DNA of 64,000 nucleotides from Chitinophagaceae bacterium (GCA_027489035.1 JAIYAN010000010.1:62001-126000), one strand, 5' to 3'. Positions 7,188 through 18,090 are shown, counted from the first letter of the stretch. Notes: generated by a model from the letters alone, not told the origin. A program made the numbers and translations.

Positions 7188-8243
7188 ATGGCAACAAACA
7201 TTATTGAATTATTGGGAAAGGATGCAGATCATCTTTTAAACCACGTTTGCACCTCTATACCGAAGGAACAAATTCATCTTCCATCTCCAACCCACGTTGA
7301 TGATATCTGGATGAACAGCAACAGAAGCAACCAAACTTTAAATAGCCTTCAAGGATTATTAAATCATGGTCGTTTAGGTGGCACAGGATACGTTTCCATT
7401 TTACCAGTTGATCAAGGGATAGAACATAGTGCTGGCGCATCTTTTGCACCAAATCCGGCATATTTTGATCCAGAGAATATTGTGAAATTAGCCATTGAAG
7501 GCGGTTGCAATGGTGTTGCTTCAACTTTCGGCGTTCTAGGGGTTGTAAGCAGAAAATATGCACACAAAATTCCAATGATGGTTAAAATAAATCATAATGA
7601 ATTTTTAAGTCTCCCAAATAAATTTGATCAAATTATGTTTGGGCAAATAAAGTCTGCATGGAATATGGGGGCAACTTCAGTAGGCGCAACCATTTACTGG
7701 GGAAGTGAAAACAGTACCAGACAATTACAAGAGGTTGCCACTGCTTTTGAAATGGCGCACGAATTGGGTATGGCTACCGTTTTGTGGTGCTACACAAGAA
7801 ACAATGGATTTAAAGTTGATGGCGTTGATTATCATACTTCAGCTGATTTAACTGGACAAGCCAATCATTTAGGTGTAACATTGCAAGCAGATATCATCAA
7901 ACAAAAATTACCTACAAACAATGGCGGATATTTAGCTACAAAGCATGGTAAAACATCTCCATTGGTTTATAGCAATCTTACAACAGATCACCCAATTGAT
8001 TTAACCCGATATCAAGTAGCCAATTGTTACATGGGTCGTGTAGGTTTAATCAATAGTGGTGGTGAAAGTAAAGGCGCATCTGATATGGTAGAATCAGTAA
8101 CAACTGCTGTTGTAAATAAAAGAGCTGGTGGAATGGGTTTAATATTAGGTAGAAAAGCATTCCAACGTCCATTAAAAGAAGGAATTGACTTATTAAATGC
8201 AATTCAAGATGTTTATTTAGACGATAGCATTACCATTGCCTAA
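7188..8243 (+). CDS. fbaB: Class I fructose-bisphosphate aldolase (DhnA/FbaB type)
   Basis: A 351-residue class I aldolase of the archaeal/DhnA type, unrelated in length to the metal-dependent class II enzyme. It cleaves fructose 1,6-bisphosphate to DHAP and glyceraldehyde 3-phosphate through a lysine Schiff base. Visible landmarks are [12 protein letters not shown] near residue 67, [36 protein letters not shown], and a C-terminal [20 protein letters not shown] and [11 protein letters not shown] phosphate-binding region. The full family length is present and the ATG fits. The gene has its own promoter and a strong terminator. Confidence 0.93.
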   Translation: MATNIIELLGKDADHLLNHVCTSIPKEQIHLPSPTHVDDIWMNSNRSNQTLNSLQGLLNHGRLGGTGYVSILPVDQGIEHSAGASFAPNPAYFDPENIVKLAIEGGCNGVASTFGVLGVVSRKYAHKIPMMVKINHNEFLSLPNKFDQIMFGQIKSAWNMGATSVGATIYWGSENSTRQLQEVATAFEMAHELGMATVLWCYTRNNGFKVDGVDYHTSADLTGQANHLGVTLQADIIKQKLPTNNGGYLATKHGKTSPLVYSNLTTDHPIDLTRYQVANCYMGRVGLINSGGESKGASDMVESVTTAVVNKRAGGMGLILGRKAFQRPLKEGIDLLNAIQDVYLDDSITIA

Positions 8244-8267
8244 TTAATAATAAAAAAATACACAAAC

Positions 8268-8317
8268 AAAAAACCCTTTCTCTTGGCATAAACCAATTGA
8301 AAGGGTTTTTTATTTTT
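8268..8317. terminator. Terminator after the aldolase gene
   Basis: AAAAAACCCTTTC at 8268-8280 pairs with GAAAGGGTTTTTT at 8299-8311; an inner TTGG/CCAA extends the hairpin. A T-rich tail follows. Confidence 0.85.
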
Positions 8318-8412
8318 TAGAAATTTAACCCTTAATTTTGAGCGATGTTTATCAATAATAAATCGTTTTTTGATAAACTAAATCCATTTCAGAAAAATAA
8401 AAATATTTGAAA

Positions 8413-9324
8413 ATGAAAATTGAAGAAGATATTGATGCACGTCTGTCGGGAGATGATATTGTGTCAAATGCTGAAAAAAGCAGTTGGTTTAGAAGAAAAA
8501 AACAAGGAATCCTTACATCTACAAAAGATAAAAAAGATGCCCCAGAAGGTTTATGGGCGAAATGTCCGGCTTGTAATCATATCGAAACCATCGACGATCT
8601 TGAAGAGAATAAATATGTTTGTAGCAAATGTGATCATCACCATAGAATTGGAAGTGATGAATATTTTGAAATCTTATTTGACAAAAATAGTTACACAGAA
8701 TTATTTGCAGGCATCATTTCAAAAGACTATCTGGGATTTGTAGATTTAAAACCATATCAAACCCGACTTGAAGAAACTTACGCTAAAACCGATATCCACG
8801 ATTCCATAACAGTGGCTCATGGAAAAATTGAAGGTAAAGATTTTGTAATTGCTTGTATGGATTTTGAATTCATAGGCGGTAGTTTAGGGAGTGTAATGGG
8901 TGAAAAAATTTCTAGGGCTTGTGATTATTGTATTGAACACAGAATTCCATTTATGATTATCAATAAAAGTGGTGGTGCAAGAATGATGGAAAGCGCATTT
9001 TCTTTAATGCAACTTGCAAAAACATCTGGAAAATTAACGCAATTAAGCAATGCTAAGGTTCCATATATTTCATTATGTACCGATCCTACTTTTGGTGGCA
9101 CAACAGCTTCGTTTGCCATGTTGGGAGATATTATTTGCGCAGAACCAAATGCTCTAATTGGATTTGCTGGACCTCGTGTTATCAAAGAAACCATTAAAAA
9201 AGATTTACCAGAAGGATTCCAAAGAAGTGAGTTTTTATTGGAACATGGTTTTCTAGATTTTATCGTTCATAGAAAAAATATGAAACAAAAATTATCTGCT
9301 ATTTTAGAACTATTTCTTAGATAA
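8413..9324 (+). CDS. accD: Acetyl-CoA carboxylase carboxyltransferase beta subunit
   Basis: A 303-residue AccD. The N-terminal zinc ribbon is visible as CPAC at about residues 52-55 and CSKC about 20 residues later. It is followed by the crotonase-like carboxyltransferase core with GSLGSVMGEKISRA, INKSGGARMMESAFSLMQ, DPTFGGTTASFA and IGFAGPRVI. With AccA it transfers the carboxyl group from carboxybiotin to acetyl-CoA, giving malonyl-CoA for fatty-acid synthesis. The ATG at 8413 is preferred over a TTG two codons upstream. accA is not in the window. The gene appears to be monocistronic. Confidence 0.95.
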   Translation: MKIEEDIDARLSGDDIVSNAEKSSWFRRKKQGILTSTKDKKDAPEGLWAKCPACNHIETIDDLEENKYVCSKCDHHHRIGSDEYFEILFDKNSYTELFAGIISKDYLGFVDLKPYQTRLEETYAKTDIHDSITVAHGKIEGKDFVIACMDFEFIGGSLGSVMGEKISRACDYCIEHRIPFMIINKSGGARMMESAFSLMQLAKTSGKLTQLSNAKVPYISLCTDPTFGGTTASFAMLGDIICAEPNALIGFAGPRVIKETIKKDLPEGFQRSEFLLEHGFLDFIVHRKNMKQKLSAILELFLR

Positions 9325-9649
9325 TGATATAAATAATTATTTTTCAATTCAATTTATATTTGATTAAAAAATTATCTGTAATACATATACTACATATTTT
9401 AAATTGTTAATAAAAAATTAATAATAAAAATGTTTTTTTTGAAAAAAGCATTTACATTTACGTCAGTTTTCATAGGGTACGGATTAAAAACGAACCGGGG
9501 TTTCTACCCTGGTTTTCTTTTTTATGTATAATCTTGCAATGATAAAATGCATAAAACCTTAAACAAGAAAATCTTAAAATTTCTCCATTAACTACTTATT
9601 TAATTCGGGATTAAACTAAACTTGTAATTAACTTTACAAAAAACGAAAA
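9325..9649. other. Intergenic region between accD and smpB
   Basis: About 325 AT-rich bases with no gene. The central part (9431-9524) holds a possible promoter and a terminator-like hairpin, described separately. The 18-mer TTGAAAAAAGCATTTACA at 9439-9456 also occurs at 4419-4436, before the SDR gene. Near 9628-9637, TAACTTTA is a one-mismatch -7 box for smpB. Confidence 0.45.
9453..9524 (+). ncRNA. Candidate small RNA or late accD terminator
   Basis: A possible -7 box TACATTTA (9453-9460, one mismatch to TAnnTTTG) has a T-rich stretch about 20 bp upstream. About 35 bases later comes a clean intrinsic terminator: AACCGGGGT (9493-9501), loop TTCT, ACCCTGGTT (9506-9514), then TTCTTTTTT. Together they would define a transcript of about 60 nt. 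The alternative is that the hairpin simply ends the accD transcript 170 bases after its stop. The hairpin is solid; the small RNA is a hypothesis. Confidence 0.35.
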
Positions 9650-10087
9650 TTGGAATTCTTAAATCGCAAGGCACATTTTGAATATTTTTTTGAAGCTACT
9701 TATAGTGCAGGAATGGTATTGGCCGGAACGGAGATAAAATCATTACGTGCTGGGAAATTAAGCTTTAACGACAGCTATTGTATTTTTCACCAAGGCGAAT
9801 TGTTTGTAAAAAGTTTACATATTTCAGAATATGCATTTGGCACTTATATCAATCATGAACCTTTACAGGAACGTAAACTTTTATTGAACAAAAAAGAATT
9901 AAAAAAACTAGAAACTAAAATACAGGAAAAGGGGTACAGTATTATTCCCATAAGAATCTTTTTTAGTGAAAAGGGTTTAGCTAAATTGGAAATTGGATTA
10001 GGGAAAGGAAAAAAACACTACGATAAACGCAATACGATAAAGGAACGAGAATCTGATCGTGAGATTAAAAGAAAATATGGCGTTTAA
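9650..10087 (+). CDS. smpB: SsrA-binding protein SmpB
   Basis: A 145-residue SmpB. It carries NRKAHFEYFFEATYSAGMVL, GTEIKSLRAGK, YINHEPLQERKLLL (the RNA-binding loop) and the C-terminal basic tail with GKKHYDKRNTIKERESDREIKRKYG. SmpB binds tmRNA and delivers it to stalled ribosomes; the YDKR segment and the tail, which enters the mRNA channel, are both intact. The start is TTG at 9650: an in-frame stop lies at 9629-9631 and no ATG or GTG falls between it and the conserved NRKA. The tmRNA gene itself was not found here. It is convergent with sdaA. Confidence 0.95.
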   Translation: MEFLNRKAHFEYFFEATYSAGMVLAGTEIKSLRAGKLSFNDSYCIFHQGELFVKSLHISEYAFGTYINHEPLQERKLLLNKKELKKLETKIQEKGYSIIPIRIFFSEKGLAKLEIGLGKGKKHYDKRNTIKERESDREIKRKYGV

Positions 10088-10135
10088 ATGCTGACTTAGA
10101 AATCATAATCAATAACTGATCTATACAAAGCTAAT

Positions 10136-11560
10136 TTAGCATTCACTCAAACTCAACGGTATATGAATCGCAAGTCCTCCATCGGAGGTTTCTTTATACT
10201 TTGTATTCATATCTAATGCTGTATCCCACATGGTTTTAATTACGCCATCTAAACTAACTTTTGCAAAGTCGGGTGTGCTTTGAAGCGCCAATTGAGAGGC
10301 TGTAATTGCTTTGATTGCACCCATTGTATTTCTTTCAATACAAGGGATTTGAACCAATCCTTTTATAGGATCGCAGGTTAATCCCAAATGATGTTCCATG
10401 GCAATTTCGGCAGCCATTAAAGCCTGACGTTGCGTACCACCCATACATTCCGTTAAAGCAGCTGCTGCCATCGCACTACTCACCCCTATTTCTGCTTGAC
10501 AGCCACCCATTGCTGCAGATATGGTTGCGCCCTTTTTAAAGATGCTGCCAATTTCAGAAGCCGTTAATAAAAATTGAATGATTTTTTGTTCGTCATTTCC
10601 TTTGCAAAAAGCAATATAATACATCAATACCGCAGGTATCACTCCGGCTGCTCCATTTGTAGGCGCTGTTACTACCCTTCCAAAAGAGGCGTTTTCTTCA
10701 TTCACTGCTAATGCAAAACAACTTACCCAATCTAAAATATAACTGAAATCATGACCACCTTTTTCAATGCATTCCAACCAGGATTCGTAAGCGGTATAAT
10801 TGGAATTAAGCAGTAATTTTTTATTTAAATCAAAAGCACGTCTTTTTACGTTTAATCCTCCGGGCAAATAACCTTGCGTATGACAACCTTTATAAATACA
10901 AGCTTTCATGGTTTCCCATATTTGTAATATACCATTTCTTGTATCCAATTCTTTGCGCCATGCCGATTCATTCTCTAACACAACATCGCTTATGTTTAAT
11001 CCTGTTTTACGACACCAATGCAATAGTTCATCTGCTGTATTTATTGGAAATGGCAATTCTACTTGCTGATTAGATTGTAATACATCCCCTTCTTTAACCA
11101 CAAAGCCGCCGCCTATTGAGTAATAAGTAAAAGACAAATTATCGTTTTCGAAAGCCACTAAAAACGAAAGTGCATTGGGATGAAATGGCAAAGATTCTTG
11201 AAACAAAAACTCGATATCTACTGAGGGCTCAAAACCAATTTCATTTATGTTCCCTAATTTGATTTTTTTAGCTTTTGCTATTGACGCAATAATTTCACCA
11301 ATAGAATGTACATTAATCGTTACGGGGTCTGCATTTATTAAACCTAACTGAACTGCGATATCTGTTCCATGTCCGAGACCCGTTTTAGCTAATGAGCCGT
11401 ACAATAAAACTTTAACACCTATAACCTCATTCAACTTTCCAAGCAATTCCAATTCATTCACCATTCGTTGTGCAGCACGCCAAGGACCGAGTGTGTGACT
11501 GCTACTTGGCCCAATGCCAATTTTAAACATGTCAAAAATGGAAATCGCTTCGTAATTCAA
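10136..11560 (-). CDS. sdaA: L-serine ammonia-lyase (single-chain, iron-sulfur)
   Basis: A 474-residue one-chain L-serine dehydratase, with beta (residues 1 to about 160) and alpha parts fused. It deaminates serine to pyruvate and ammonia. The beta part begins [19 protein letters not shown]. The alpha part has [40 protein letters not shown] and [17 protein letters not shown], with the Cys residues that ligate the 4Fe-4S cluster. The start is TTG at 11560: the homologous N-terminus extends before the first internal Met, and the upstream in-frame stop is the FKBP stop codon itself. It follows the FKBP lipoprotein by 12 bases, in one operon. Confidence 0.94.
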   Translation of the reverse strand: MNYEAISIFDMFKIGIGPSSSHTLGPWRAAQRMVNELELLGKLNEVIGVKVLLYGSLAKTGLGHGTDIAVQLGLINADPVTINVHSIGEIIASIAKAKKIKLGNINEIGFEPSVDIEFLFQESLPFHPNALSFLVAFENDNLSFTYYSIGGGFVVKEGDVLQSNQQVELPFPINTADELLHWCRKTGLNISDVVLENESAWRKELDTRNGILQIWETMKACIYKGCHTQGYLPGGLNVKRRAFDLNKKLLLNSNYTAYESWLECIEKGGHDFSYILDWVSCFALAVNEENASFGRVVTAPTNGAAGVIPAVLMYYIAFCKGNDEQKIIQFLLTASEIGSIFKKGATISAAMGGCQAEIGVSSAMAAAALTECMGGTQRQALMAAEIAMEHHLGLTCDPIKGLVQIPCIERNTMGAIKAITASQLALQSTPDFAKVSLDGVIKTMWDTALDMNTKYKETSDGGLAIHIPLSLSEC

Positions 11561-11572
11561 AATAGATTGATT

Positions 11573-12079
11573 TTATTGAACTGCTTTTAACGACATTTCA
11601 AATTTGATGTATGAATTTGCTGGCAAAATGATGTTGCCCAATTGATCTCTTTGATCGTTGTTTCCATATGCCAAAGAAGGTGGAATGTACATGGTAATAG
11701 AACCTCCAGATTTAACCAATGGCATTACTTTTTGAACTCCAGTAATCAAAGTGCCCAATATAAATGATCTACCCGCATCGTCTAAATAGCTGTCAAAAGT
11801 GTTTGGTGCACCAAATTTGTAAGCACTATAATTAACCAACATAACACTGCACAGATCAGGATTTGCACCAGTTCCAACACTTGTGATTTTATAAAAAACG
11901 CCACTAGAGTGCTGTGTCAAATCGGTTATGTTATTGCTGGAAAAAAAAGATTGCATGTAATCAATTTCACTAGATGAAGCCACATACTGTTGATCTCTGT
12001 ATCCGCATTCTACTTGTTTAAAACATGAGCCCAATGTAGTTGAAAGCATAAATAAAATTCCTAAAACTTTAATTTTCAT
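11573..12079 (-). CDS. FKBP-type peptidyl-prolyl isomerase lipoprotein
   Basis: A 168-residue protein starting MKIKVLGILFMLSTTLGSC, a lipoprotein signal with lipobox LGSC, so it should be anchored in a membrane facing the periplasm or outside. The C-terminal half is an FKBP domain: NYSAYKFGAPNTFDS, FILGTLITGVQKVMPLVKSGGSITMYIPPSLAYG, then LPANSYIKFEMSL. The start at 12079 is chosen because it opens the signal peptide; the frame extends further upstream. The ATG lies 11 bases inside the preceding gene, so the two are translationally coupled. It is followed by sdaA after 12 bases. Confidence 0.88.
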   Translation of the reverse strand: MKIKVLGILFMLSTTLGSCFKQVECGYRDQQYVASSSEIDYMQSFFSSNNITDLTQHSSGVFYKITSVGTGANPDLCSVMLVNYSAYKFGAPNTFDSYLDDAGRSFILGTLITGVQKVMPLVKSGGSITMYIPPSLAYGNNDQRDQLGNIILPANSYIKFEMSLKAVQ

Positions 12080-12518
12080 TTTTCTTATTTTTTTCTTTTG
12101 AATAATTATCATGTCGTTTTTTATCTTCTTCTGTTGTTTCTCTAAATTCTCCAATTCCAGATGATTGCATCCTATCGAAAAATGTAGTTGTTTCTACAAA
12201 CTTTTTTTGTTTAGCATTTAATTCGTTGTAAAGTTGTTCGTCCATTTCCCATTTGAAATGCATTTTAAAATATGCAAAAAAAAGGATGGACAAAAATAAC
12301 CCAATTATTATTGCTAAGACAGATGAATTGGCGCGTTGTGAAATTTTTGTGTACCATTCTGGTGAAAAAAAATAAACCCCAACTAATGACAAAAATAAAG
12401 ATCCGCCAAAAATCAATGCCATGGGAAGTCCTCTTTTAAATTTACTGGTTATTGTGCTGTAAGGTATTCTTACTTTTTCCCAATGTGATATAAATCTTTT
12501 TTCAGAATCTGATAACAT
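12069..12518 (-). CDS. Small two-helix membrane protein of unknown function
   Basis: A 149-residue protein I do not recognise. It has a basic N-terminal segment, two likely membrane helices (about residues 31-52, beginning MALIFGGSLFLSLVGVYFF, and 66-84, SVLAIIIGLFLSILFFAYF), and then a charged helical tail that ends in a Lys/Glu/Asn-rich stretch. The tail would face the same side as the N-terminus. It is the first gene of the unit with the FKBP lipoprotein and sdaA, and its stop overlaps the FKBP start. It could be a membrane partner of the lipoprotein, but nothing in the sequence shows this. Confidence 0.7.
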   Translation of the reverse strand: MLSDSEKRFISHWEKVRIPYSTITSKFKRGLPMALIFGGSLFLSLVGVYFFSPEWYTKISQRANSSVLAIIIGLFLSILFFAYFKMHFKWEMDEQLYNELNAKQKKFVETTTFFDRMQSSGIGEFRETTEEDKKRHDNYSKEKNKKNEN

Positions 12519-12676
12519 GACGTAAAAATAGTTGAATTTGTTTAAAACATCGAATAAGTAAACTATATTGCAATGAGCTTAATTTCGCATACGAATTTTC
12601 AATAGCCAAGCAGTAGAATCCGTTTATGTTTCAAAGAATGATTTAATTGTCATTATTATTAAATAATCTTACAATC

Positions 12677-13579
12677 ATGAAAATAGAACTGTTGTTAATT
12701 TCTTTTTTTATCCAAAATAAAAAAATTTCATTGCAAGGCATTGGTAGCTTTTATTTGTTGGCAGATCCGATTGTTTCTAAAGATGATTCACAAAATTTTA
12801 TCTTTCCAGAAAATAGCATTGAATTCAAATCAGATAAAAATACAGAACAAGACGAATTGTTCATTCAACACATTACAGAAAATACAAAAAAAATAAAACC
12901 ACTGGCAACTTCAGATTTAGAATCATTTACCATGTTGAGTAAGCAGTTTTTAAATTTAGGGAAGCCACTGATTTTGGAAGGAATTGGCAGTTTAACAAAA
13001 AACAGAGAAGGTATATTAGAATTTACACAAGCCAATAAAATTGTAGTACACAAAGAAACTGCCTCCGAATATGATACAAAAGAAAAAGGTGACCGCTTTT
13101 TAAATAACACCAACAAAGATTATAGTTCTAAAAAAACTAAAAAAAGCAATGTTATGCTTTTTAGTTTAGTTTTAGTTTCTACCATTATAATTGCATTTGT
13201 AACTTACTATTTTCTTCAAAATTCAAAAAAGGAAAATTCTAAATCCAATGGAGAAAATGTGATAAATACAATTCAAAATGACACCACCGAAATTAAAATA
13301 GATTCGTTAGCAACTTTAGATTCAACCAAATTGCTGAAAGTAGACAGCATCCGGAATTTTAAAATGATTATCAGCACATTCAACTCGCTAAATCAAGCAG
13401 AAAAAGAATTTAAAACTTTATCAAAATTCGAATTTGGAAAAGACCTAATCATGTACACGAAGGATTCAGTTCAATTTTATTTGGCGGTGCCTATTTTGGG
13501 AAATATTAATGATTCAATAAAAATTAAAGATTCCATTATAAAGCAATTTGGAAAGAAAGTATTTATTGATTTGAACTAG
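12677..13579 (+). CDS. HU-CCDC81-type / SPOR domain membrane protein
   Basis: A 300-residue bitopic protein. Residues 1 to about 120 look like the bacterial HU-CCDC81 double module: IQNKKISLQGIGSFYLL and, about 80 residues later, FLNLGKPLILEGIGSLTKN, both built around a G-I-G-S-F/L turn. A basic segment precedes one membrane helix (about residues 158-178, VMLFSLVLVSTIIIAFVTYYF), and the C-terminal 70 residues (FKMIISTFNSLNQAEKEFKTL onward) look like a SPOR peptidoglycan-binding domain. The HU-like half would be cytosolic and the SPOR half periplasmic, so it could link the nucleoid or another cytosolic partner to the cell wall. The ATG at 12677 is preferred over a TTG ten codons upstream. Confidence 0.75.
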   Translation: MKIELLLISFFIQNKKISLQGIGSFYLLADPIVSKDDSQNFIFPENSIEFKSDKNTEQDELFIQHITENTKKIKPLATSDLESFTMLSKQFLNLGKPLILEGIGSLTKNREGILEFTQANKIVVHKETASEYDTKEKGDRFLNNTNKDYSSKKTKKSNVMLFSLVLVSTIIIAFVTYYFLQNSKKENSKSNGENVINTIQNDTTEIKIDSLATLDSTKLLKVDSIRNFKMIISTFNSLNQAEKEFKTLSKFEFGKDLIMYTKDSVQFYLAVPILGNINDSIKIKDSIIKQFGKKVFIDLN

Positions 13580-13746
13580 ATATAATACCCAATGCATATT
13601 TATTTATTTTAGTCCTTTATCACAAATCTAGTTGGTTAAAATAAGGTTGATTTATTTAGTTAATAAAACCGTTTATACCAACTACTTGGTATTTATTTCC
13701 CCGTTTATTTTTACTATCTTACTTTAGAATAACTTTTGCTGTAAAA

Positions 13747-15606
13747 ATGGGTAAAATCTTATCTTTTTTATTGTTTCTGTGTTTTCTATTTTGGAATGCA
13801 ATTGATTGCTTTTCACAACATCCTATTCCGCTAAATTTTAAAAGCAATCAAGGAAAAATTAATATCAGTAACCATGTTGAAATTTATGCTTCTAAAGAAC
13901 AAGTACAATTTAAAGATGTAATCAATCTACCCTTCGATAAATGGAAACATAACCTCAACCCCAAAACCATAAACCTAAAAATAACTGACAGTGTTTATTG
14001 GTTCAAGTTTATCATTGTCAATAACAGTAATGACAATAAATACTTTCTCAAAATAACAAACAAAGGAATCAACCATCTTGAATTATATTCTATTACCAAA
14101 GACTCCATTAAAAACTTAGGCAAAACAGGAGATTATTATCCTTTTGATCAAAGGCCATACAACTCCAATCATTTCATTTATCCTTTTGAAATAAACCGAA
14201 ACGATACAACCATTTTTTATTTGTATTGCGACAAGAAAAACGAAAACCTAAACACCGCATTATTTATTTACACTGAAAAGGAACTTATGAATGATGTAAA
14301 TAAAACAGCAGTTTACATGGGTGTAATTATAGGCATTCTTTTACTCGCTTTAATTATAAACTTATTTCTTGTATATATTTTCAAAGACAAACTCACCCTT
14401 TGGTATAGCATTTACATAATTGCAGTTATTAACATAATTCTAAGTTTCGAAGGTTTTGATTTCGAGTTTATTTATCCCAGATATCCAATTTATGCATCAA
14501 TTTCCCGCTACATGTCCAGCCTTTCCACGCTAGCCGTAATGGTACATGTGATGCAATTATATGTGAAACAAAAAAAAGACAATAGCAAATATTTTCATGC
14601 TGCAATAGCTATAAAATGGATCAATTTATTAATGATACCAATCACCTTAATCATCTATCAGTGGTTTCCGCTATTGGTTACAAAAAAAATACATTTTTAT
14701 ACTTTTATTACTATTCAAATTACTGGAATTTTAATCATTTTATTTTCAACTTTAGAGAAAACAATTCAAAAATACAAACCAGCAACTTTTTATTTTGTTG
14801 CCATGTTAATGCTTCTTGTTATGGGTATTTTATCACACATGGTTGAAACAGGTATTATAAATTTTAGCATAGAAACCATTAATCCAATTCAATGGTCATT
14901 TGTGGTTGAAATCATCATCATATCCATCGGCATATTGTACAGATATCAATTGTTGCGTAAAGAAAATCAGCAGTTATTCGACCAATTGACTTTTGAAAAA
15001 ATAAATAACCTTAGAAAAATTGTAGATACTCAAAAATTTGAACAAAAAAGAATTGCAGAAGATTTACATGATTTACTTGGTGGACAGTTGGCCGCTTTGA
15101 AATTAAAAATAACGTCACTTTCGGGAGATCAAAAAAACAAAGCAGAAAATCTAATTGACGATATTTCAGAAAACACCAGAAACATTGCCCACAATTTGAA
15201 TTTAGTTGAATTCAATGACAACATGTTGGCTACTATTTTCAATAATTACTTAACTCAACTCAATAAAGACCAATCAACTGTATTTCAATTTTCTCAAACA
15301 GGGGATGCGTATAATTTCAACAAAGAAACAGAACTAAATATCTATTTGGTGTTGATGGAAATTATTCACAATATTCTAAAACATGCGCAAGCTAGTGAAG
15401 CTATTGTTCAGTTTTTTTTCAATGAAGATGATTTTGAAATAATAGTAGAAGATAATGGTATAGGCATTTTAGAAAAAAGCAATCCAGGGATGGGTATTAA
15501 AAATATAAAAAAAAGAATTCAAAAAATAAATGGGCGAGTAAATATCGACTCTATACCAGGAAATACAACCATCATCATCAACATCCCAATTCAACATGAA
15601 AAATAA
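13747..15606 (+). CDS. 7TM-DISM sensor histidine kinase (NarL-type)
   Basis: A 619-residue sensor. A signal peptide (residues 1-23, ending CFSQ) is followed by a periplasmic beta-sandwich of the 7TMR-DISMED2 type (about 30-185, with SVYWFKFIIVNN), then seven hydrophobic helices (about 188-400), a short coiled coil, a HisKA_3 dimerisation helix with the phospho-acceptor motif RIAEDLHDLLGGQLA (His near residue 443), and a HATPase with NILKHAQA and DNGIGI. This architecture signals through ligands (often carbohydrate) at the outer face. The stop overlaps the response regulator start by 11 nt, so the two form a coupled pair. Confidence 0.92.
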   Translation: MGKILSFLLFLCFLFWNAIDCFSQHPIPLNFKSNQGKINISNHVEIYASKEQVQFKDVINLPFDKWKHNLNPKTINLKITDSVYWFKFIIVNNSNDNKYFLKITNKGINHLELYSITKDSIKNLGKTGDYYPFDQRPYNSNHFIYPFEINRNDTTIFYLYCDKKNENLNTALFIYTEKELMNDVNKTAVYMGVIIGILLLALIINLFLVYIFKDKLTLWYSIYIIAVINIILSFEGFDFEFIYPRYPIYASISRYMSSLSTLAVMVHVMQLYVKQKKDNSKYFHAAIAIKWINLLMIPITLIIYQWFPLLVTKKIHFYTFITIQITGILIILFSTLEKTIQKYKPATFYFVAMLMLLVMGILSHMVETGIINFSIETINPIQWSFVVEIIIISIGILYRYQLLRKENQQLFDQLTFEKINNLRKIVDTQKFEQKRIAEDLHDLLGGQLAALKLKITSLSGDQKNKAENLIDDISENTRNIAHNLNLVEFNDNMLATIFNNYLTQLNKDQSTVFQFSQTGDAYNFNKETELNIYLVLMEIIHNILKHAQASEAIVQFFFNEDDFEIIVEDNGIGILEKSNPGMGIKNIKKRIQKINGRVNIDSIPGNTTIIINIPIQHEK

Positions 15607-16225
15607 TCCTACACATATTGTTATTGCAGACGACCATCAATTATTTGCTGAAGGATTAATCGCATTATTAAAACAATTCGATGAAGATTTTTTTTTCACA
15701 CATATTCACAGGGGAGATTTGCTCATCAAAGCCATAAAAAAACTCAATCCCCAACTCATTCTACTCGATATTAAAATGCCTGGTTTAGATGGAATAAACG
15801 CACTTGAAATAATTAAGAAAGAAAATACTGGAATTAGAATCATTATGATATCTACGTTCTCGGATGCAGAAACAATCAATACCTGTTTAGCCAAAGGTGC
15901 GGATGCATTTTTGCTAAAAAACGTTGACGTAAAAGCACTTAAAAAAACCATTGAAATGGTTCTAGATCCAAAATTTGTAAACAAATACAAAGAAACATTC
16001 AACAAAAACCATCTATTTGAAATCATATCCATGCAATATAAAATCACCAAGCGCGAGTGGGAAATTATACAATACATAAAAATTGGTGAAACAAACAAGC
16101 AAATCAGCAATCGGCTTTTTTTAAGCATTTTCACCATCGAAACTCATCGAAAAAATATCATGCAAAAATTAAAATTAAAAACACCAGCAGAGCTTGTGCG
16201 ATTTATTTTAGAAAACAATCTCTGA
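15596..16225 (+). CDS. NarL/LuxR-family response regulator
   Basis: A 209-residue regulator. The receiver domain has IVIADDHQLF (acidic pocket), LILLDIKMPGLDG (phospho-acceptor Asp near residue 56), MISTFSD and FLLKNV (conserved Lys). A LuxR-type helix-turn-helix follows (ITKREWEIIQYIKIGETNKQI to THRKNIMQKLKLKT). It is the evident partner of the overlapping 7TM-DISM kinase; HisKA_3 kinases pair with NarL-type regulators. Its target promoters are unknown. A terminator closes the two-gene unit. Confidence 0.92.
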   Translation: MKNNPTHIVIADDHQLFAEGLIALLKQFDEDFFFTHIHRGDLLIKAIKKLNPQLILLDIKMPGLDGINALEIIKKENTGIRIIMISTFSDAETINTCLAKGADAFLLKNVDVKALKKTIEMVLDPKFVNKYKETFNKNHLFEIISMQYKITKREWEIIQYIKIGETNKQISNRLFLSIFTIETHRKNIMQKLKLKTPAELVRFILENNL

Positions 16226-16254
16226 TTAAAGAATGTAATGTTTTGAATATAAAG

Positions 16255-16288
16255 AAAAAGCCTACTCTTATTAAAGAGTAGGCTTTTT
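16255..16288. terminator. Bidirectional terminator between the two-component pair and groEL
   Basis: AAAAAGCCTACTCTT at 16255-16269 pairs with AAGAGTAGGCTTTTT at 16274-16288 around a short loop, a near-perfect 15-bp stem with A- and T-runs on both flanks. It ends both convergent units. Confidence 0.88.
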
Positions 16289-16293
16289 AAAAT

Positions 16294-16350
16294 AATTATG
16301 GATTCTGGATTAAATGCTTCAAGTTTCCAACATCCAGTATCTAGCATCTA
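16294..16350 (-). repeat. GATACTGGATG-type word repeat after groEL
   Basis: Read in the groEL direction, the bases just after its stop run AGATGCTAGATACTGGATG, then GAAACTTGAAGC and ATCCAGAATCC. The tract is built of related GGAT/AGAT/AGAA words and belongs to the low-complexity spacer types seen elsewhere in the window. Its translation is not a gene. Confidence 0.4.
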
Positions 16351-16356
16351 TTTTTA

Positions 16357-17994
<1,638 letters not shown>

Positions 17995-18029
17995 GTTTGT
18001 TATTATTTTAAAAAGTTAATGAATGTGAG

Positions 18030-18090
18030 AAAGTAAAAAGTCGAAAGTCAAAATTCGATTTTTTTTACTTTTTACTTTTAAATTTTGATT
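18030..18090 (-). repeat. Stop-codon-proximal A/T-word hairpin, copy 2 (groES-groEL spacer)
   Basis: AAAGTAAAAAGT at 18030-18041 is the exact reverse complement of ACTTTTTACTTT at 18067-18078, giving a 12-bp perfect stem in the mRNA between groES and groEL. On the coding strand the order is stop codon, A-rich AAAAGTAAAAAGTA words, spacer, TTTTGAC and TTTTTACTTT words, matching the other copies at 5380, 48691 and 63549. Confidence 0.65.

Noticed and set aside
9474-9487. GGGTACGGATTAA shared between 9475-9487 and about 47270-47282
   Set aside because: A 13-base match is expected by chance many times in a window of this size; the contexts (a possible small RNA and a 5' leader on the opposite strand) do not agree.
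16144-16347. Open frame of 67 codons antisense to the regulator end and terminator
   Set aside because: It runs through a terminator and a word repeat and overlaps the LuxR-type regulator; not a gene.
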